Source: a virus
Reading direction: 5' to 3' (one strand)
DNA length: 25,787 nt
Virus record (IMG/VR): IMGVR_UViG_3300010885_042661
Location: 1-25,787 of that record
In this document: in pieces, positions 8,430 to 19,200 of the stretch
How the letters are laid out: each line of letters opens with the position of its first letter
Numbering within the stretch: position 1 is the first letter of the stretch
The notes under the pieces: generated by a model
What the model saw: the letters and a program-made list of their open reading frames with translations, nothing else
The model's database searches: none
What the model was told of the DNA's origin: nothing
Program-made: the position numbers and the translations under genes

Positions 8430-9359
8430 ATGACAACATTTTCTTTTACAGCACCCAATGGAGAAAAGTTCAATGTTGATGCGCCTAACGGCACAACAGA
8501 AATACAAGCACGAGCAATATTTGATCAGCAATACAATGCAGGTGCATTGAATCAGGTAGGTGTGGGACAAACAGTCAATGGACTGAGTACAACTGCATCA
8601 CAGACCCAGGCCAAGGTAGCCAGTTTATCTTCAGTGGCATTGACAAATCCTGTACGAGCAGCACAGGTACTCAAACAACTGCCTGCCACAGTTTCGGTAG
8701 GATCGTTAAACACTCGACAGGTTACCAGTTTGTTGGGACAGGCGGTGCAATCAGTCAACCAGCCATTTAACGTTGCCAGTGTAACAAAAGGCATAGGCTG
8801 TTTTGGATTAACTCCTTCACAGTTGGAACAACAGGGTTTTTTGAAACCTGGCACAGTGAGTCAGTTTTTAGGAAACAATGCTTCTGCTGACTATACCAAA
8901 ATACTACAAAGTCCAGCAGTGTGGACAGGCAAAAGCGGAGTGGCCAGTCTGGATTCGTTTCTTGGCAGCCAAAACATTCAAAACATCACACAGCAAAACA
9001 TCATGAACGTGGGTCTTAGCGGAATGAAATCACTGGGTATGGTCACAGGAACCGAATCGGTACAACAACTATCAGGCCTGGTACAAGGTGCCGCAAAGTT
9101 TGGTCCTGCGGCTATGTCAGAATGGACCAAAGGACTGGCATCACCCAACATTGTGGGATCTATTACTAATTTGGCCAAAGGAGCACAGTTTGCAGTGGGT
9201 CTAATAAGCAGATTGTTTGGCGGCGGCGGCGGGAGATCAGTAACACCTGCGTCAGGCACGGTCAATAGAACAGCCCTTGACAATGCCATTGTTACATTCT
9301 TGGGCAACAGCAAAATACCGCCTCCGCGCTATGGCCCTGTGATTCGAAACCCTGAATAA
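8430..9359 (+). CDS. Virion-associated protein with N-terminal phage tail motif, function unknown
   Basis: The in-frame ATG at 8430 is preferred to one at 8334. It has AGAGGAG at 8416-8422, 7 nt upstream, and leaves a 1-nt gap after gp5 instead of a 95-nt overlap. The product is 309 aa. Residues 1-40 (FSFTAPNGEKFNVDAPNGTT, then EIQARAIFDQQYNAGAL) match a short motif I know from the start of various phage tail and lysis-associated proteins. A central stretch around residues 119-150 (GIGCFGLTPSQLEQQGFLKP, GTVSQFLG) and the following TGKSGVASLDSFLG look folded. A Gly-rich hinge (FGGGGG) near residue 266 precedes a proline-rich end. No enzyme motif is visible. Its position between gp5 and gp25 suggests a hub or baseplate part. 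If the spike lacks lysozyme, this is one candidate for a partner, but nothing in the sequence proves that. Confidence 0.7.
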   Translation: MTTFSFTAPNGEKFNVDAPNGTTEIQARAIFDQQYNAGALNQVGVGQTVNGLSTTASQTQAKVASLSSVALTNPVRAAQVLKQLPATVSVGSLNTRQVTSLLGQAVQSVNQPFNVASVTKGIGCFGLTPSQLEQQGFLKPGTVSQFLGNNASADYTKILQSPAVWTGKSGVASLDSFLGSQNIQNITQQNIMNVGLSGMKSLGMVTGTESVQQLSGLVQGAAKFGPAAMSEWTKGLASPNIVGSITNLAKGAQFAVGLISRLFGGGGGRSVTPASGTVNRTALDNAIVTFLGNSKIPPPRYGPVIRNPE

Positions 9360-9362
9360 ATA
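9355..9362 (+). promoter_or_regulatory. T4-late-type promoter element overlapping a stop codon, upstream of gp25
   Basis: AATAAATA, 7 of 8 matches to the T4 late consensus TATAAATA, overlaps the TAA stop (9357-9359) of the preceding gene and is followed by TC, as at 1029. Transcription starting about 6 nt downstream would begin at or next to the gp25 ATG (9368). Whether it is functional is uncertain because of that geometry. Confidence 0.45.
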
Positions 9363-9367
9363 TCTGC

Positions 9368-9742
9368 ATGCCTACTTTTATTGGATTCAACACAATCAAT
9401 CAATACAAAAAATTCACACTTGTGGATTTTGAATTGATCAAGCGTGACTTTGCTAACGCACTCAACATACAACAAGGATCCTTGCCAGGTCGTCCAGGTT
9501 ATGGTACTGTGATATGGAGTTATATATTTGAAAGTCAAACGCCTGAAACCGAACAAGCCATACTTGCAGAACTACAGCGTGTGGCCGGCGGCGACCCTAG
9601 ACTGTACGTTTCAAATGCTGTTAGTTTCCCCAAAGACAATGGCATTCTGGTCGAACTGTCAGTACAAGTGGTACCCAGTCAAACAGCAGAACGCCTGGCA
9701 CTGTTCTTTGACCAACAAAGCCGCAGAGCCAGTTTTATCTAA
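9368..9742 (+). CDS. 25: Baseplate wedge protein gp25
   Basis: A 124-aa gp25/TssE-family wedge protein, close to the 132 aa of T4 gp25. Family features are RPGYGTVIW (residues 42-50, matching the RPF-D/E-FG region), an amphipathic helix TPETEQAILAELQRVAG (58-74), DPRLYV (76-81) and a closing strand LVELSVQVVP (94-103). T4 gp25 anchors the gp6-gp7 trimer bundle and the first sheath ring. The family EPR motif appears here as DPR. The gene lies 8 nt after the previous stop; there is no purine-rich ribosome site before the ATG, and a late-promoter-like AATAAATA sits 5 nt upstream, so the start is unusual. No alternative in-frame ATG exists upstream before a stop. Confidence 0.88.
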   Translation: MPTFIGFNTINQYKKFTLVDFELIKRDFANALNIQQGSLPGRPGYGTVIWSYIFESQTPETEQAILAELQRVAGGDPRLYVSNAVSFPKDNGILVELSVQVVPSQTAERLALFFDQQSRRASFI

Positions 9743-9754
9743 AACTGCGTGGTT

Positions 9755-9777
9755 TTTGATTACCATAAATAATCAAA
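9755..9777 (+). promoter_or_regulatory. Late-promoter-like CATAAATA inside an 8-bp inverted repeat, upstream of gp6
   Basis: CATAAATA (9764-9771) matches the T4 late consensus at 7 of 8 positions and would start transcription near 9777, leaving a leader of about 14 nt with a weak GAG site (9783-9785) before the gp6 ATG at 9791. The element lies within a perfect inverted repeat, TTTGATTA (9755-9762) and TAATCAAA (9770-9777), with a 7-nt spacer. The rest of the 48-nt gap holds nothing else I can identify. Confidence 0.55.
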
Positions 9778-9790
9778 CAGACGAGAAACC

Positions 9791-12700
9791 ATGGCAAAAA
9801 CCGCACGACAAACCGCTATATTTGGTGTAGAAGATTGGAAGAGACTGTACCAAACCTACAGAGAAGCCGACTTTCAATCCTACGATTTTGAAACTCTACG
9901 CAAGAGTTTTGTTGATTACCTTCGTCTTTATTATCCTGAGACATTCAATGATTACATTGAGTCATCAGAATTTATTGCAATCCTAGACGTCATGGCATTT
10001 ATGGGACAGGCCTTGGCCTTCCGTAACGATTTAAACGCTAGAGAAAATTTCTTAGACACAGCAGAACGTCGTGACTCTGTTGTACGCTTAGCCAATCTAG
10101 TGAGTTACACACCCAAACGTAACACACCGGCACAGGGTTTGATCAAAGTGCTGTCAGTTCAGACCACAGAGAATTTAACAGACTACAACGGTGTCAATCT
10201 CAGCAATGTGACCATTGACTGGAACGACCCCACAAACACCAACTGGTTTGAACAATTTACCACAATTGTCAATGCTGCCTTGGTAGACAGTCAAAGGTTT
10301 GGACGCCCTGGCAACCGCGATACTATCTTAGGTATTCGCACAGACGAATACACCATTAACTATGTGCCTGGATTCTTGCCTGTGGTACCTTATACCTCCA
10401 CAGTGGATGGTGTTAACATGCCATTTGAAGCAGTAAGCAGTACCACAGTGGGTCGTGACTATGTCTATGAACCCGCACCCAAACCCAGTGGTGCATTTAA
10501 CATGTTGTATCGCAATGATCAAATGGGCTACGGGTCAGACAACACAGGATTTTTCTTCTTGTTCAAGCAAGGTGTGTTACAAAATCAAGACTTTAACTTG
10601 GCCGAAGCAATCACAAACCGCACAGTGAATATCAACATTGAAGGTTGTAATCAAGAAGATCACTGGTTATACAAACTAGATGACGTTGGAAGTGTGGCCA
10701 GCGAGTGGTTGTACGTGGAAAGTGTTTATGCTGCCGCAGTTGAACAACTGGCCCCCAACCAAAGAAAAATATACAGTATCACCAGCAGAGCCAATGATCA
10801 GATTACATTGACCTTTGGTGACGGAGTGTTCTCTGAAGTTCCTGTGGGACAGTTTCGTACCTATGTTCGAGCCAGCAACGGTCTGCAATACATTATCAAT
10901 CCTGAAGAAATGCAGAGTGTGCCGATTGTGATCAGTTATGTCAGCAGATTTGGCCGATTAGAAACTATCACATTCAACTGCGGTATCACCACTCCAGTGA
11001 GCAATGCGCAGGCACGTGAAACCATTGAAGAAATCAAACAACGTGCTCCTGCTCGTTATTACACACAAAATCGTATGGTCAACGGCGAAGACTATACATT
11101 GTTCCCGTTCACCAAGTACAATTCAATTATCAAATCCAAGGCTGTGGCTAGATCTGCTGTGGGCACCAGCCGATTCATTGATCTAACAGACATCACAGGC
11201 AAGTATTCGTCAACCAACATATTTGGCAGCGATGGTATGTTGTACGAAGAAAATGTGCTAAACGATTTCCAGTTTGATTGGATCAACCTCAATGACATCA
11301 TTGATGTAATCAACAATTCAGTGGAGCCATTGTTGACCAGTCGGTCAATGTTGCAGTTCTACTATGCTAACTTTCCAAGACCCGATCTTGCAGTACTAGA
11401 GATAACATGGAATCAAAGCACCACACTTATTAATCAAACCACTGGTTATTTTGTAAATGCTCAAGGCAACCCACAACCCATTGGCATTTACAGCGGTAAC
11501 AACACTCAATACATCACACAAGGCAGCCTGGTAAAATTTGAACCTCCTGCGGGCTATTACTTTGATGCCAACAACAGATTGGTAGCAGGAATACCAATTC
11601 GTGCTAATGAAAAACTGGTTATCTGGGCTACTGCAATTGCTGTGGTACTAGATGGAATTGCTCAGGGCGCCGGAAACTTGCCTGATGGAATTGGACCTGT
11701 CACACTGAATAACTTTGTTCCGACAGGTGCAATAGCCACGCAGGTTATTCCTAAATTTGTAGATAATATTCCCACTGCTCTTGAGCAAAGTATGGTACAA
11801 CAAATTGAACTGGCAAGAAATTTTGGCCTTGGATATGATAACCTCACATCAACTTGGTATTTGATTACCAGCACAAACCTAGCACAAAATTCTGCATTTA
11901 GTTTGACTTATGCACAAAACACACAAGGTCTAAATCTTGACGCATCCTGGTTGATAGAATTTGTCACCAACGGATTGAATTACACAGTGACCAGTCGTGG
12001 TTTAAATTATACTTTTGCCAGTGTAATTGAAACTAGATTTTTCTTTGACGGTAGTGAAAAAGTATACGATCCCAAAACAGGATTGGTAATCAATGATTTT
12101 GTTCGTGCATTGAAAACCAACAGCAGACCAGACAGCAACTTGCCACTCAGCAGTGATGTGACCATGGACATCATTGCCCAGCCAGTTGAAAGTGATGGAT
12201 TTGTAAATGATTACAAAGTCACAGTGAGTTACATTGACAGCGATGGGGATGGCGTGGCAGATGATCCAGATTTCTTTGATGAACTTGTGGCACCTGATGT
12301 GGATCCCAATACCAAATTGGTATTCTTGCAGTTGACCACGGATATATATAATCTTGAAAGATATAATCCTGTGGCAGCCGGAATAATCAACACTACCTAT
12401 GCCACACTAAATGACATTGAGTTGGTAAAAGCACAATATCTCAACGGACAGGTATTTTATGCTTATCAATCACAGTTGTTCTATGAACTCACAGTGACCA
12501 CGGTCAATGGCACAATACAACGCACACTGACACAAAGAACAGATTTTATATCTCGCGTGGGTAGACAAAGTTTGTATTATCAATATCGTCATAACTCAGC
12601 ATTGACCAATGTAATTGATCCAGGATCTACCAACATCATTGATTCGTATTTGGTAACACAGGCATATTACACTGCATATCAAAACTATATAAAAGATACC

Positions 12701-13255
12701 ACAGGCACAGTACCTGAGCCGTCAATCCCGACCATTGATGAATTGAACATAGAGTATGCTGGACTCAACAATTATAAAATGATTTCAGATAATCTTGTTT
12801 TAAACTCTGTGGTATTCAAGCCTTTGTTTGGTGCCAAGGCCACTCAGTCATTACGGGCCACTATCAAAGTGGTCAGAGCCGCTAGAAGCACAGCCAGCAT
12901 CAGTGAAATTAAGAGTCAAGTGATCTCTCATGTAAACGATTACTTTACCATTGACAAATGGGATTTTGGTGACAGTTTCTTCTTTTCTGAATTGGCTGCT
13001 TACATACACGAGCGCATGGGTTCTATTGTGAGTTCTGTTGTGTTGGTACCATTGAATCCTCTAAGAACATTTGGCGACTTGTATGAAATACGTTGCGCAC
13101 CCAATGAAATATTTGTCAGTGCAGCCACAGTCAATGATGTTGAAGTTATTGAAGCATTGACACAAAGCAATATACGAAGTCAAACTCCTGTGTCGGGTCT
13201 ATATCCTGTTACCAGCACAGGATCTTCCACAATTAGTCAGACAGGTGAATATTAA
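9791..13255 (+). CDS. 6: Baseplate wedge protein gp6, long form
   Basis: An 1154-aa gp6-family wedge protein (T4 gp6 is 660 aa); gp6 dimers link neighbouring wedges into the inner baseplate ring. The N-terminus is diagnostic: FETLRKSFVDYLRLYYPETF, IESSEFIAILDVMAFMGQAL, FRNDLNARENFLDTAERRDS and LVSYTPKRNTPAQG (residues about 34-118). The C-terminal part carries the family's ring domain, with TIKVVRAARSTASISEIKSQ and DKWDFGDSFFFSELAAYIHE, ending in a short Ser/Thr-rich tail. The extra length lies in a middle region (about residues 590-1000) that includes a calcium-loop-like DSDGDGVADDPD at 816-827. The gene follows a late-promoter-like element and ends in a TAATG overlap with the giant gene, so the two are probably translated together. 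Confidence 0.9.
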   Translation: MAKTARQTAIFGVEDWKRLYQTYREADFQSYDFETLRKSFVDYLRLYYPETFNDYIESSEFIAILDVMAFMGQALAFRNDLNARENFLDTAERRDSVVRLANLVSYTPKRNTPAQGLIKVLSVQTTENLTDYNGVNLSNVTIDWNDPTNTNWFEQFTTIVNAALVDSQRFGRPGNRDTILGIRTDEYTINYVPGFLPVVPYTSTVDGVNMPFEAVSSTTVGRDYVYEPAPKPSGAFNMLYRNDQMGYGSDNTGFFFLFKQGVLQNQDFNLAEAITNRTVNINIEGCNQEDHWLYKLDDVGSVASEWLYVESVYAAAVEQLAPNQRKIYSITSRANDQITLTFGDGVFSEVPVGQFRTYVRASNGLQYIINPEEMQSVPIVISYVSRFGRLETITFNCGITTPVSNAQARETIEEIKQRAPARYYTQNRMVNGEDYTLFPFTKYNSIIKSKAVARSAVGTSRFIDLTDITGKYSSTNIFGSDGMLYEENVLNDFQFDWINLNDIIDVINNSVEPLLTSRSMLQFYYANFPRPDLAVLEITWNQSTTLINQTTGYFVNAQGNPQPIGIYSGNNTQYITQGSLVKFEPPAGYYFDANNRLVAGIPIRANEKLVIWATAIAVVLDGIAQGAGNLPDGIGPVTLNNFVPTGAIATQVIPKFVDNIPTALEQSMVQQIELARNFGLGYDNLTSTWYLITSTNLAQNSAFSLTYAQNTQGLNLDASWLIEFVTNGLNYTVTSRGLNYTFASVIETRFFFDGSEKVYDPKTGLVINDFVRALKTNSRPDSNLPLSSDVTMDIIAQPVESDGFVNDYKVTVSYIDSDGDGVADDPDFFDELVAPDVDPNTKLVFLQLTTDIYNLERYNPVAAGIINTTYATLNDIELVKAQYLNGQVFYAYQSQLFYELTVTTVNGTIQRTLTQRTDFISRVGRQSLYYQYRHNSALTNVIDPGSTNIIDSYLVTQAYYTAYQNYIKDTTGTVPEPSIPTIDELNIEYAGLNNYKMISDNLVLNSVVFKPLFGAKATQSLRATIKVVRAARSTASISEIKSQVISHVNDYFTIDKWDFGDSFFFSELAAYIHERMGSIVSSVVLVPLNPLRTFGDLYEIRCAPNEIFVSAATVNDVEVIEALTQSNIRSQTPVSGLYPVTSTGSSTISQTGEY

Positions 13256-16200
13256 TGGCTCAGCGTACTGTAGATTTATTACCAGAAATTTTCCGCACAG
13301 ATACCAACAAAAAGTTTTTTGCGGCCACACTGGATCAACTCACACAAGAGCCTAGACTTAAAAAGACACAGGGGTTCGTTGGACGTAGAGTAGGTCCGGG
13401 AGTAAATCCTGCAGATAATTATGTCACTGAGCCTTCTAAAACCAGATCAGACTATCAACTGGAGCCTGGTGTTGTATTCTTAAAAACTGATACTAACACA
13501 GCAATAGATGCCATAACATATCCGGGCATGATTGATGCATTAAACTTGCAAGGTGCCAACACACAACGTCAAGATCGACTATGGGAAAGTGAATACTATG
13601 CCTGGGATCCGTTTTGCGACCTAGATAAATTTACCAATTACAGTCAATACTACTGGATACCCAACGGGCCAGACAGCGTGGACCTGAGCAGTACAGCAGT
13701 ACCACTCACTGATGATTTCACAGTTACACGTACATCTACCTTAGATACTCATGCTTATCAGTTCAGTGGCCTTGCCGGTAACAACCCTATTGTGACCCTG
13801 GCCCGGGGCGGCACATACACCTTTGAGATCAATCAACCTGGTGCACCATTCTGGATTCAATCAGTTCCTGGAATCAATGGCACCTTGCCACAAACACCTA
13901 ATATCTCCAGCAGAGATGTATTGGGGGTGACCAATAATGGCATCACTGGTGGTACAGTTACTTTCAACGTGCCGCTTAAAAATGCACAAGATTTTTATTA
14001 TGCTCTCACTGACTTTGGCTCAGTAGACTTGTTGACAAGTTTACAGTTTGATCAAATCAACAACATCTATGTAGATGACTTCCTTGCGGCAAATTCCTCA
14101 GGCATTGACGGTGTTACCAATCTCAATGGTCGTACTGTGGTATTCACCACACAGACCACTGGATGGGGAGTCACCACATTCTTTGACCCGTTGCTTCCTG
14201 CAGGTAACGTGGTCAGCGGCACAGGCAGTTATGACAGTGTAGACTTTGATCAGGTAACTCCTATCACAGATCAAGCCATTCAATACAGCGTTTGGCAAAT
14301 ACAGTACATGTATGATTTTGACAATCGCCCGTACATGGTGCTTACCAGTGTGTTGACTATCCCCAATCTCAATAAGTTTCGTATTTTATTTGGCACACAA
14401 TGGAGTAACACTTACTGGTATAAAAACTCAGGTGGATACTTTGAACAAGTTCCATTACTTACTGCTATACTAGATACCCTATGGTATCAAGACGGCAGTG
14501 ATCCAGATATATTTGGACAAATTCGACTTGTTGATCTAGACGTTGGCGCACCAGTAGACGCCAACGACATTGTGGGTGCCAAGAATTATACCAGCCCCAA
14601 TGGCGTGGTACTGACCAATGGCCTGAAAGTTCAGTTTCGTGGATTAACTAGACCTGCTGAATTTCAAAATCTTGAATATTATGTTGAAGGCGTTGGCACT
14701 GGCCCAGGCATTAACTTACGAGTGGGATTTATTGACGGAGAAGCATATTTTGGACCTTGGCATTATTATCAAGGTCAAAAGATGACTGGAAGTGTGCATA
14801 GCGAAACTACTTTTCAACTCTACATCTATGAGTCCTTAGAAGATAGTGTACTCAATCCAGGCGCTGGCGCACCCGAAGGAGCACCATTACCTAGCACACC
14901 CATAGCCGGCGCATCATTGGGAGTTGGCATACGGTTGCTGCCAATTACAGATTTTGTAACTCCTGAAACTTACACTAAAAATTTAACAATACCGTTTGAT
15001 AGCGTGCCATTTGATTCAACTGCATTTGATGGAAGTTTAAATTCTCCAGTTGTACAGGACTATCTAACAATCAACAGAGCCAGTTTAGACCTCAATGCTT
15101 GGACAAGAAGCAATCGCTGGTTTCATATTGATGTACTACGTGCCACAGCAGAATATAACAATCAAACTGTAGTAGTAGACAATGCACAACGAGCCAAGCG
15201 TCCAATCATTGAATTCCGTGCTGGTGTGGAACTTTACAATTTTGGCACACAAGGTAAACAACCTATCAATGTGATTGATCTACAAGAAACAGATGCATTC
15301 AGCAACATCAACGGAACCTTGGGTTATAGCATTGATGGCTACTCTTTTGTCACAGGCAGCCGAGTAATTTTTGCCGCAGATCTTGATCCTCAGGTGCGCA
15401 ATCGAATCTGGGAAGTGATTTTTATTGACCCAACCAATACAGGCAATCTGGTTATTGATTTGGTTCCTGTATATGATAATGTGGCTCAAACGGGTCAAAC
15501 AGTTGTGTGCTTGAGCGGCCTTAGTTTACAAGGTAAAAGTTTTTGGTTTGATGGTGATATCTGGACTGAAGCACAACAAAAGACTGGGGTTAATCAAGCA
15601 CCTTTGTTTAACATACGAGATGCCGACGGTGTATCATATGCTGATCGGGCAGTGTATCCAAGCAGTACTTTCACAGGTAGCCGTTTGTTTGGATATGCAC
15701 TGGGTGGCACACAACAAACCGACGAAGTATTGGGATTTGCATTAAAGTATCTCAACATCAACAACGTTGGTGATATTGTATTTGAAAACTACCTGTACAC
15801 AGATACATTTATCTATGTACGAGATTCTGTCAGTACTACACTAAACATCAGCAACGGATATGCAAGACAGTACGTTGATCGGATTCAATTCTCTAATCAA
15901 ATTGGATGGCAAACGGCCGCAGTTGAAAACCGCAGTAGACAAGTATTCCGATTCATCTACGATGGAATTCCATTGGTGTTTGATGTACCTCCTGCAGCCA
16001 ACACAGTATTTCCTGTACTACAGATCTTTATTGAAGGCATTTTTGTTGACCCTTCAACTTATACATTAACAAGCACATCTGTTTCAACCACTGTGACTTT
16101 TGTCACAGCACCACCTGTTGGCTCAATCATTGATGCTGAACTCATTAGTGACGTAGCAAGTTCTGTTGCGTACTATGAAGTTCCGTTGAATTTAGAAAAT

Positions 16201-19200
16201 AATCCTTTAAACAACAACAGTACTGCATTTACACTAGGCACTATACGTACACACTACAACAGTATTGGACAAAATCTTGTAAACATTTCTGGACCTATCA
16301 ATGGCGCCAACAACACAAGAGACCTTGGCGACATCATACGCTATGGTGATTTAATTGTGCAACATTCTGCTCCGTTGACCCTGGATGGTGTGTTTTTACG
16401 TCGACAACAATATCAACTGTTTAATTCCATTAGATTCAATAGCCAAGAGTATGAAAAGTACAAAGCCTTGCTAATTGATGTGGCCACCCGCGGCGACTTT
16501 GTAAACAACACCCCTACCCAAGTGCTTGACCAAGCCATGCTTGAAATTTCTCTAGGCAGAAACAACTTGTCTCCGTTCTACTGGAGTGACATGGTTCCGT
16601 CTGGTGAGACCTATGTAGAGAACACCTATACATATACCGCAATCAGTACACCAACATTTGATACCCAGTACGTGTATAGTTTTACAACTTCCAACTTCCG
16701 TGGACTGTTGGTGTATTTAAATGGTAACTTGTTGATCAAAGGGTATGATTATACCGTGGGAGACAATGCGCCCACGGTGACCATTACTGCTACACTAGCA
16801 GTGGGCGATGTTGTTGTCATTAGAGAATATCTAACCACCTATGGTAGTTTTGTGCCTAATACTCCCACAAAGATGGGACTGTATCCTGCATTCAAGCCAG
16901 AAATATTCGAAGATAAAACTTCTGGCTCTCCAGTATTGGTAATTCAAGGACACGACGGATCAATTACTCGAGCATTTGGTGATTATCGAGACAATGTGCT
17001 ATTGGAATTTGAGTCAAGAATTTTTGATAATTTAAAAATTGCTACACCTATCCCAATGACACTGGACGAAGTCATGCCTGGTCAGTTTAGAACAACTGAT
17101 TACACACTAGGTGAAGTCAATGATATTCTAGCCACAGACTTTTTAAGTTGGGTAGGCTGGAACAAACTAGATTACACCACCCAGAATTATTTGCCTGGCA
17201 ATGAATTTACCTACAACTACAGTCAAAGTGGCAATAGATTAACAACCCAACCATTGCTAGGCGCCTGGAGAGGTATCTACAATTACTTCTATGATACCTA
17301 TGCTCCTAACACACGCCCTTGGGAGATGCTGGGATTCAGCCAAGAACCCACCTGGTGGAAAGATGAATACGGCCCTGCTCCTTATACGTCAGGTAACTTG
17401 GTGCTGTGGAGTGATCTTGAACAAGGTCTTGTGAGAGATCCTGCAGGATCATATGTATTGCCTCTGTACGTCCGCCCTGGGCTTACCAACGTTATACCAT
17501 CTGATTCCGAAGGTGCATTACTGAGCCCATTAGATGCAGTGGTTGGCAATTACGATGCCACCAGTTTCCGTCGTTCATGGGCATTTGGCGACGATGGCCC
17601 TGTAGAAAGCACCTGGCGCACAAGTTCATCATGGCCGTTTGCTGTGATGAGACTGTTGGCCCTGACCAAACCTGCCAAATTCTTTGCATTGTTTGCAGAC
17701 CGAGACAGATATGTTTACGATACCGCAATTGAACAATATCTGTGGGATGTCCGCTATAGACTTGATGCCAACAAATTAAATCCTTTGTACGGCCAAGGTG
17801 TCAGCAAGGCCAGTTATATCAACTGGATCATTGACTACAACAGACAACTAGGTCATGACAGCACAGCAGAATTAACAACTGCCCTTAGCAATGTGGATGT
17901 ACGCCTGTGCTGGAGACTGGCTGCTTTCTCAGACAAAAAATATTTAAAAATTTATACCGAACGTGGAACTCCAAACAGTCTCAACACCAGTTTGTTGTTG
18001 CCTGATGAAAGTTATCAATTGTTGCTGTATAAAAATCAGCCTTTTGCAAAAACAACCTATAGTTCTGTAATCATACAAAAAACAGATACAGGATATGCAG
18101 TGTTGGGTTATAATACAACCAATCCGTATTTTGAAATACTGACCAGTAGACCCAGTGGTAATAGTGTGACTGTGTCGGCTGGCAATGTGTCAGTTAGAGT
18201 ATCAACAGAATATTCAAATGATGTGGTACAGGTTCCCTACGGGTATGTGTTCACCAACAATACCGCAGTGTGTGACTTTTTGATCAACTATGGTAGATTG
18301 TTAGAAGCACAAGGCATGACGTTTGACAGTGGCGAAAACGGATATGTTCTCAACTGGTTTCAGATGGCACAAGAGTTCTTGTACTGGAGTCAACAAGGGT
18401 GGGCACCAGGATCCATGGTCAATCTTAATCCCACTGCTACAAAACTAACAGTAACCAGACCGCAGTCTGTGGTTGACAGCATTGCTACTCCTACTCCTGA
18501 AAACTTGGTACTCAACCAGAATAGACAGGTATTGCCAGCCAACGACATGATAATTGATCGTCTTGACAATACATTTACTTTAAGAACAGTAACCAATAAT
18601 ACAATCAACTACATTGATCTCAAATACACGTCTTACGAACACATAATCATCCTGGACAATGTGAGTATATTTGCAGACTTGATCTATGATCCAGTGACTG
18701 GTGCAAGGCAAAGTCGTGTGCTGGTGTCAGGTTGGCTCACAGCCGATTGGACAGGCTTAGTTGATGCGCCAGGCTTTGTGCTCAATCAAGACAACATTGT
18801 GGAATGGGTACCAACACGCAAATACGCCAAAGGTGAAATTGTGCTGTTCAAGAACGAGTACTGGTCTGCCAGTACTATTATTCAGCCCAGCCAAGCGTTC
18901 AATTACAATGTCTGGATCAAGAGCGATTACAATCAAATACAGAAAGGTCTGTTGCCCAATGCTGCCAATGTCAGTGATCAATTGGCGCAGGCCTATTCTG
19001 TGTACGATGCCAACTTGGAAAATGAAATTGACTTGTTCAGTTATGGATTGATTGGATTCCGTCCAAGAGAATACATGGCAGCATTGAATCTTGATGATGT
19101 CAGTCAGGTTGATTTGTACCAACAGTTTATTGGAACCAAAGGTACCATACGTAGTGCTGAAATATTCACCTTTGCCAACCTTGGCAAGGAAACTGCTCAG

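Noticed and set aside
9741-9757. Possible terminator hairpin AAAAC...GTTTTT after gp25
   Set aside because: The stem is only 5 bp and A/T-rich, with no strong G/C core; unlikely to terminate transcription.
3651-13257. Frameshift or programmed slippage at the TAATG junctions
   Set aside because: Each downstream frame has its own conserved N-terminus and usually a ribosome site, so simple stop/start overlaps explain them.
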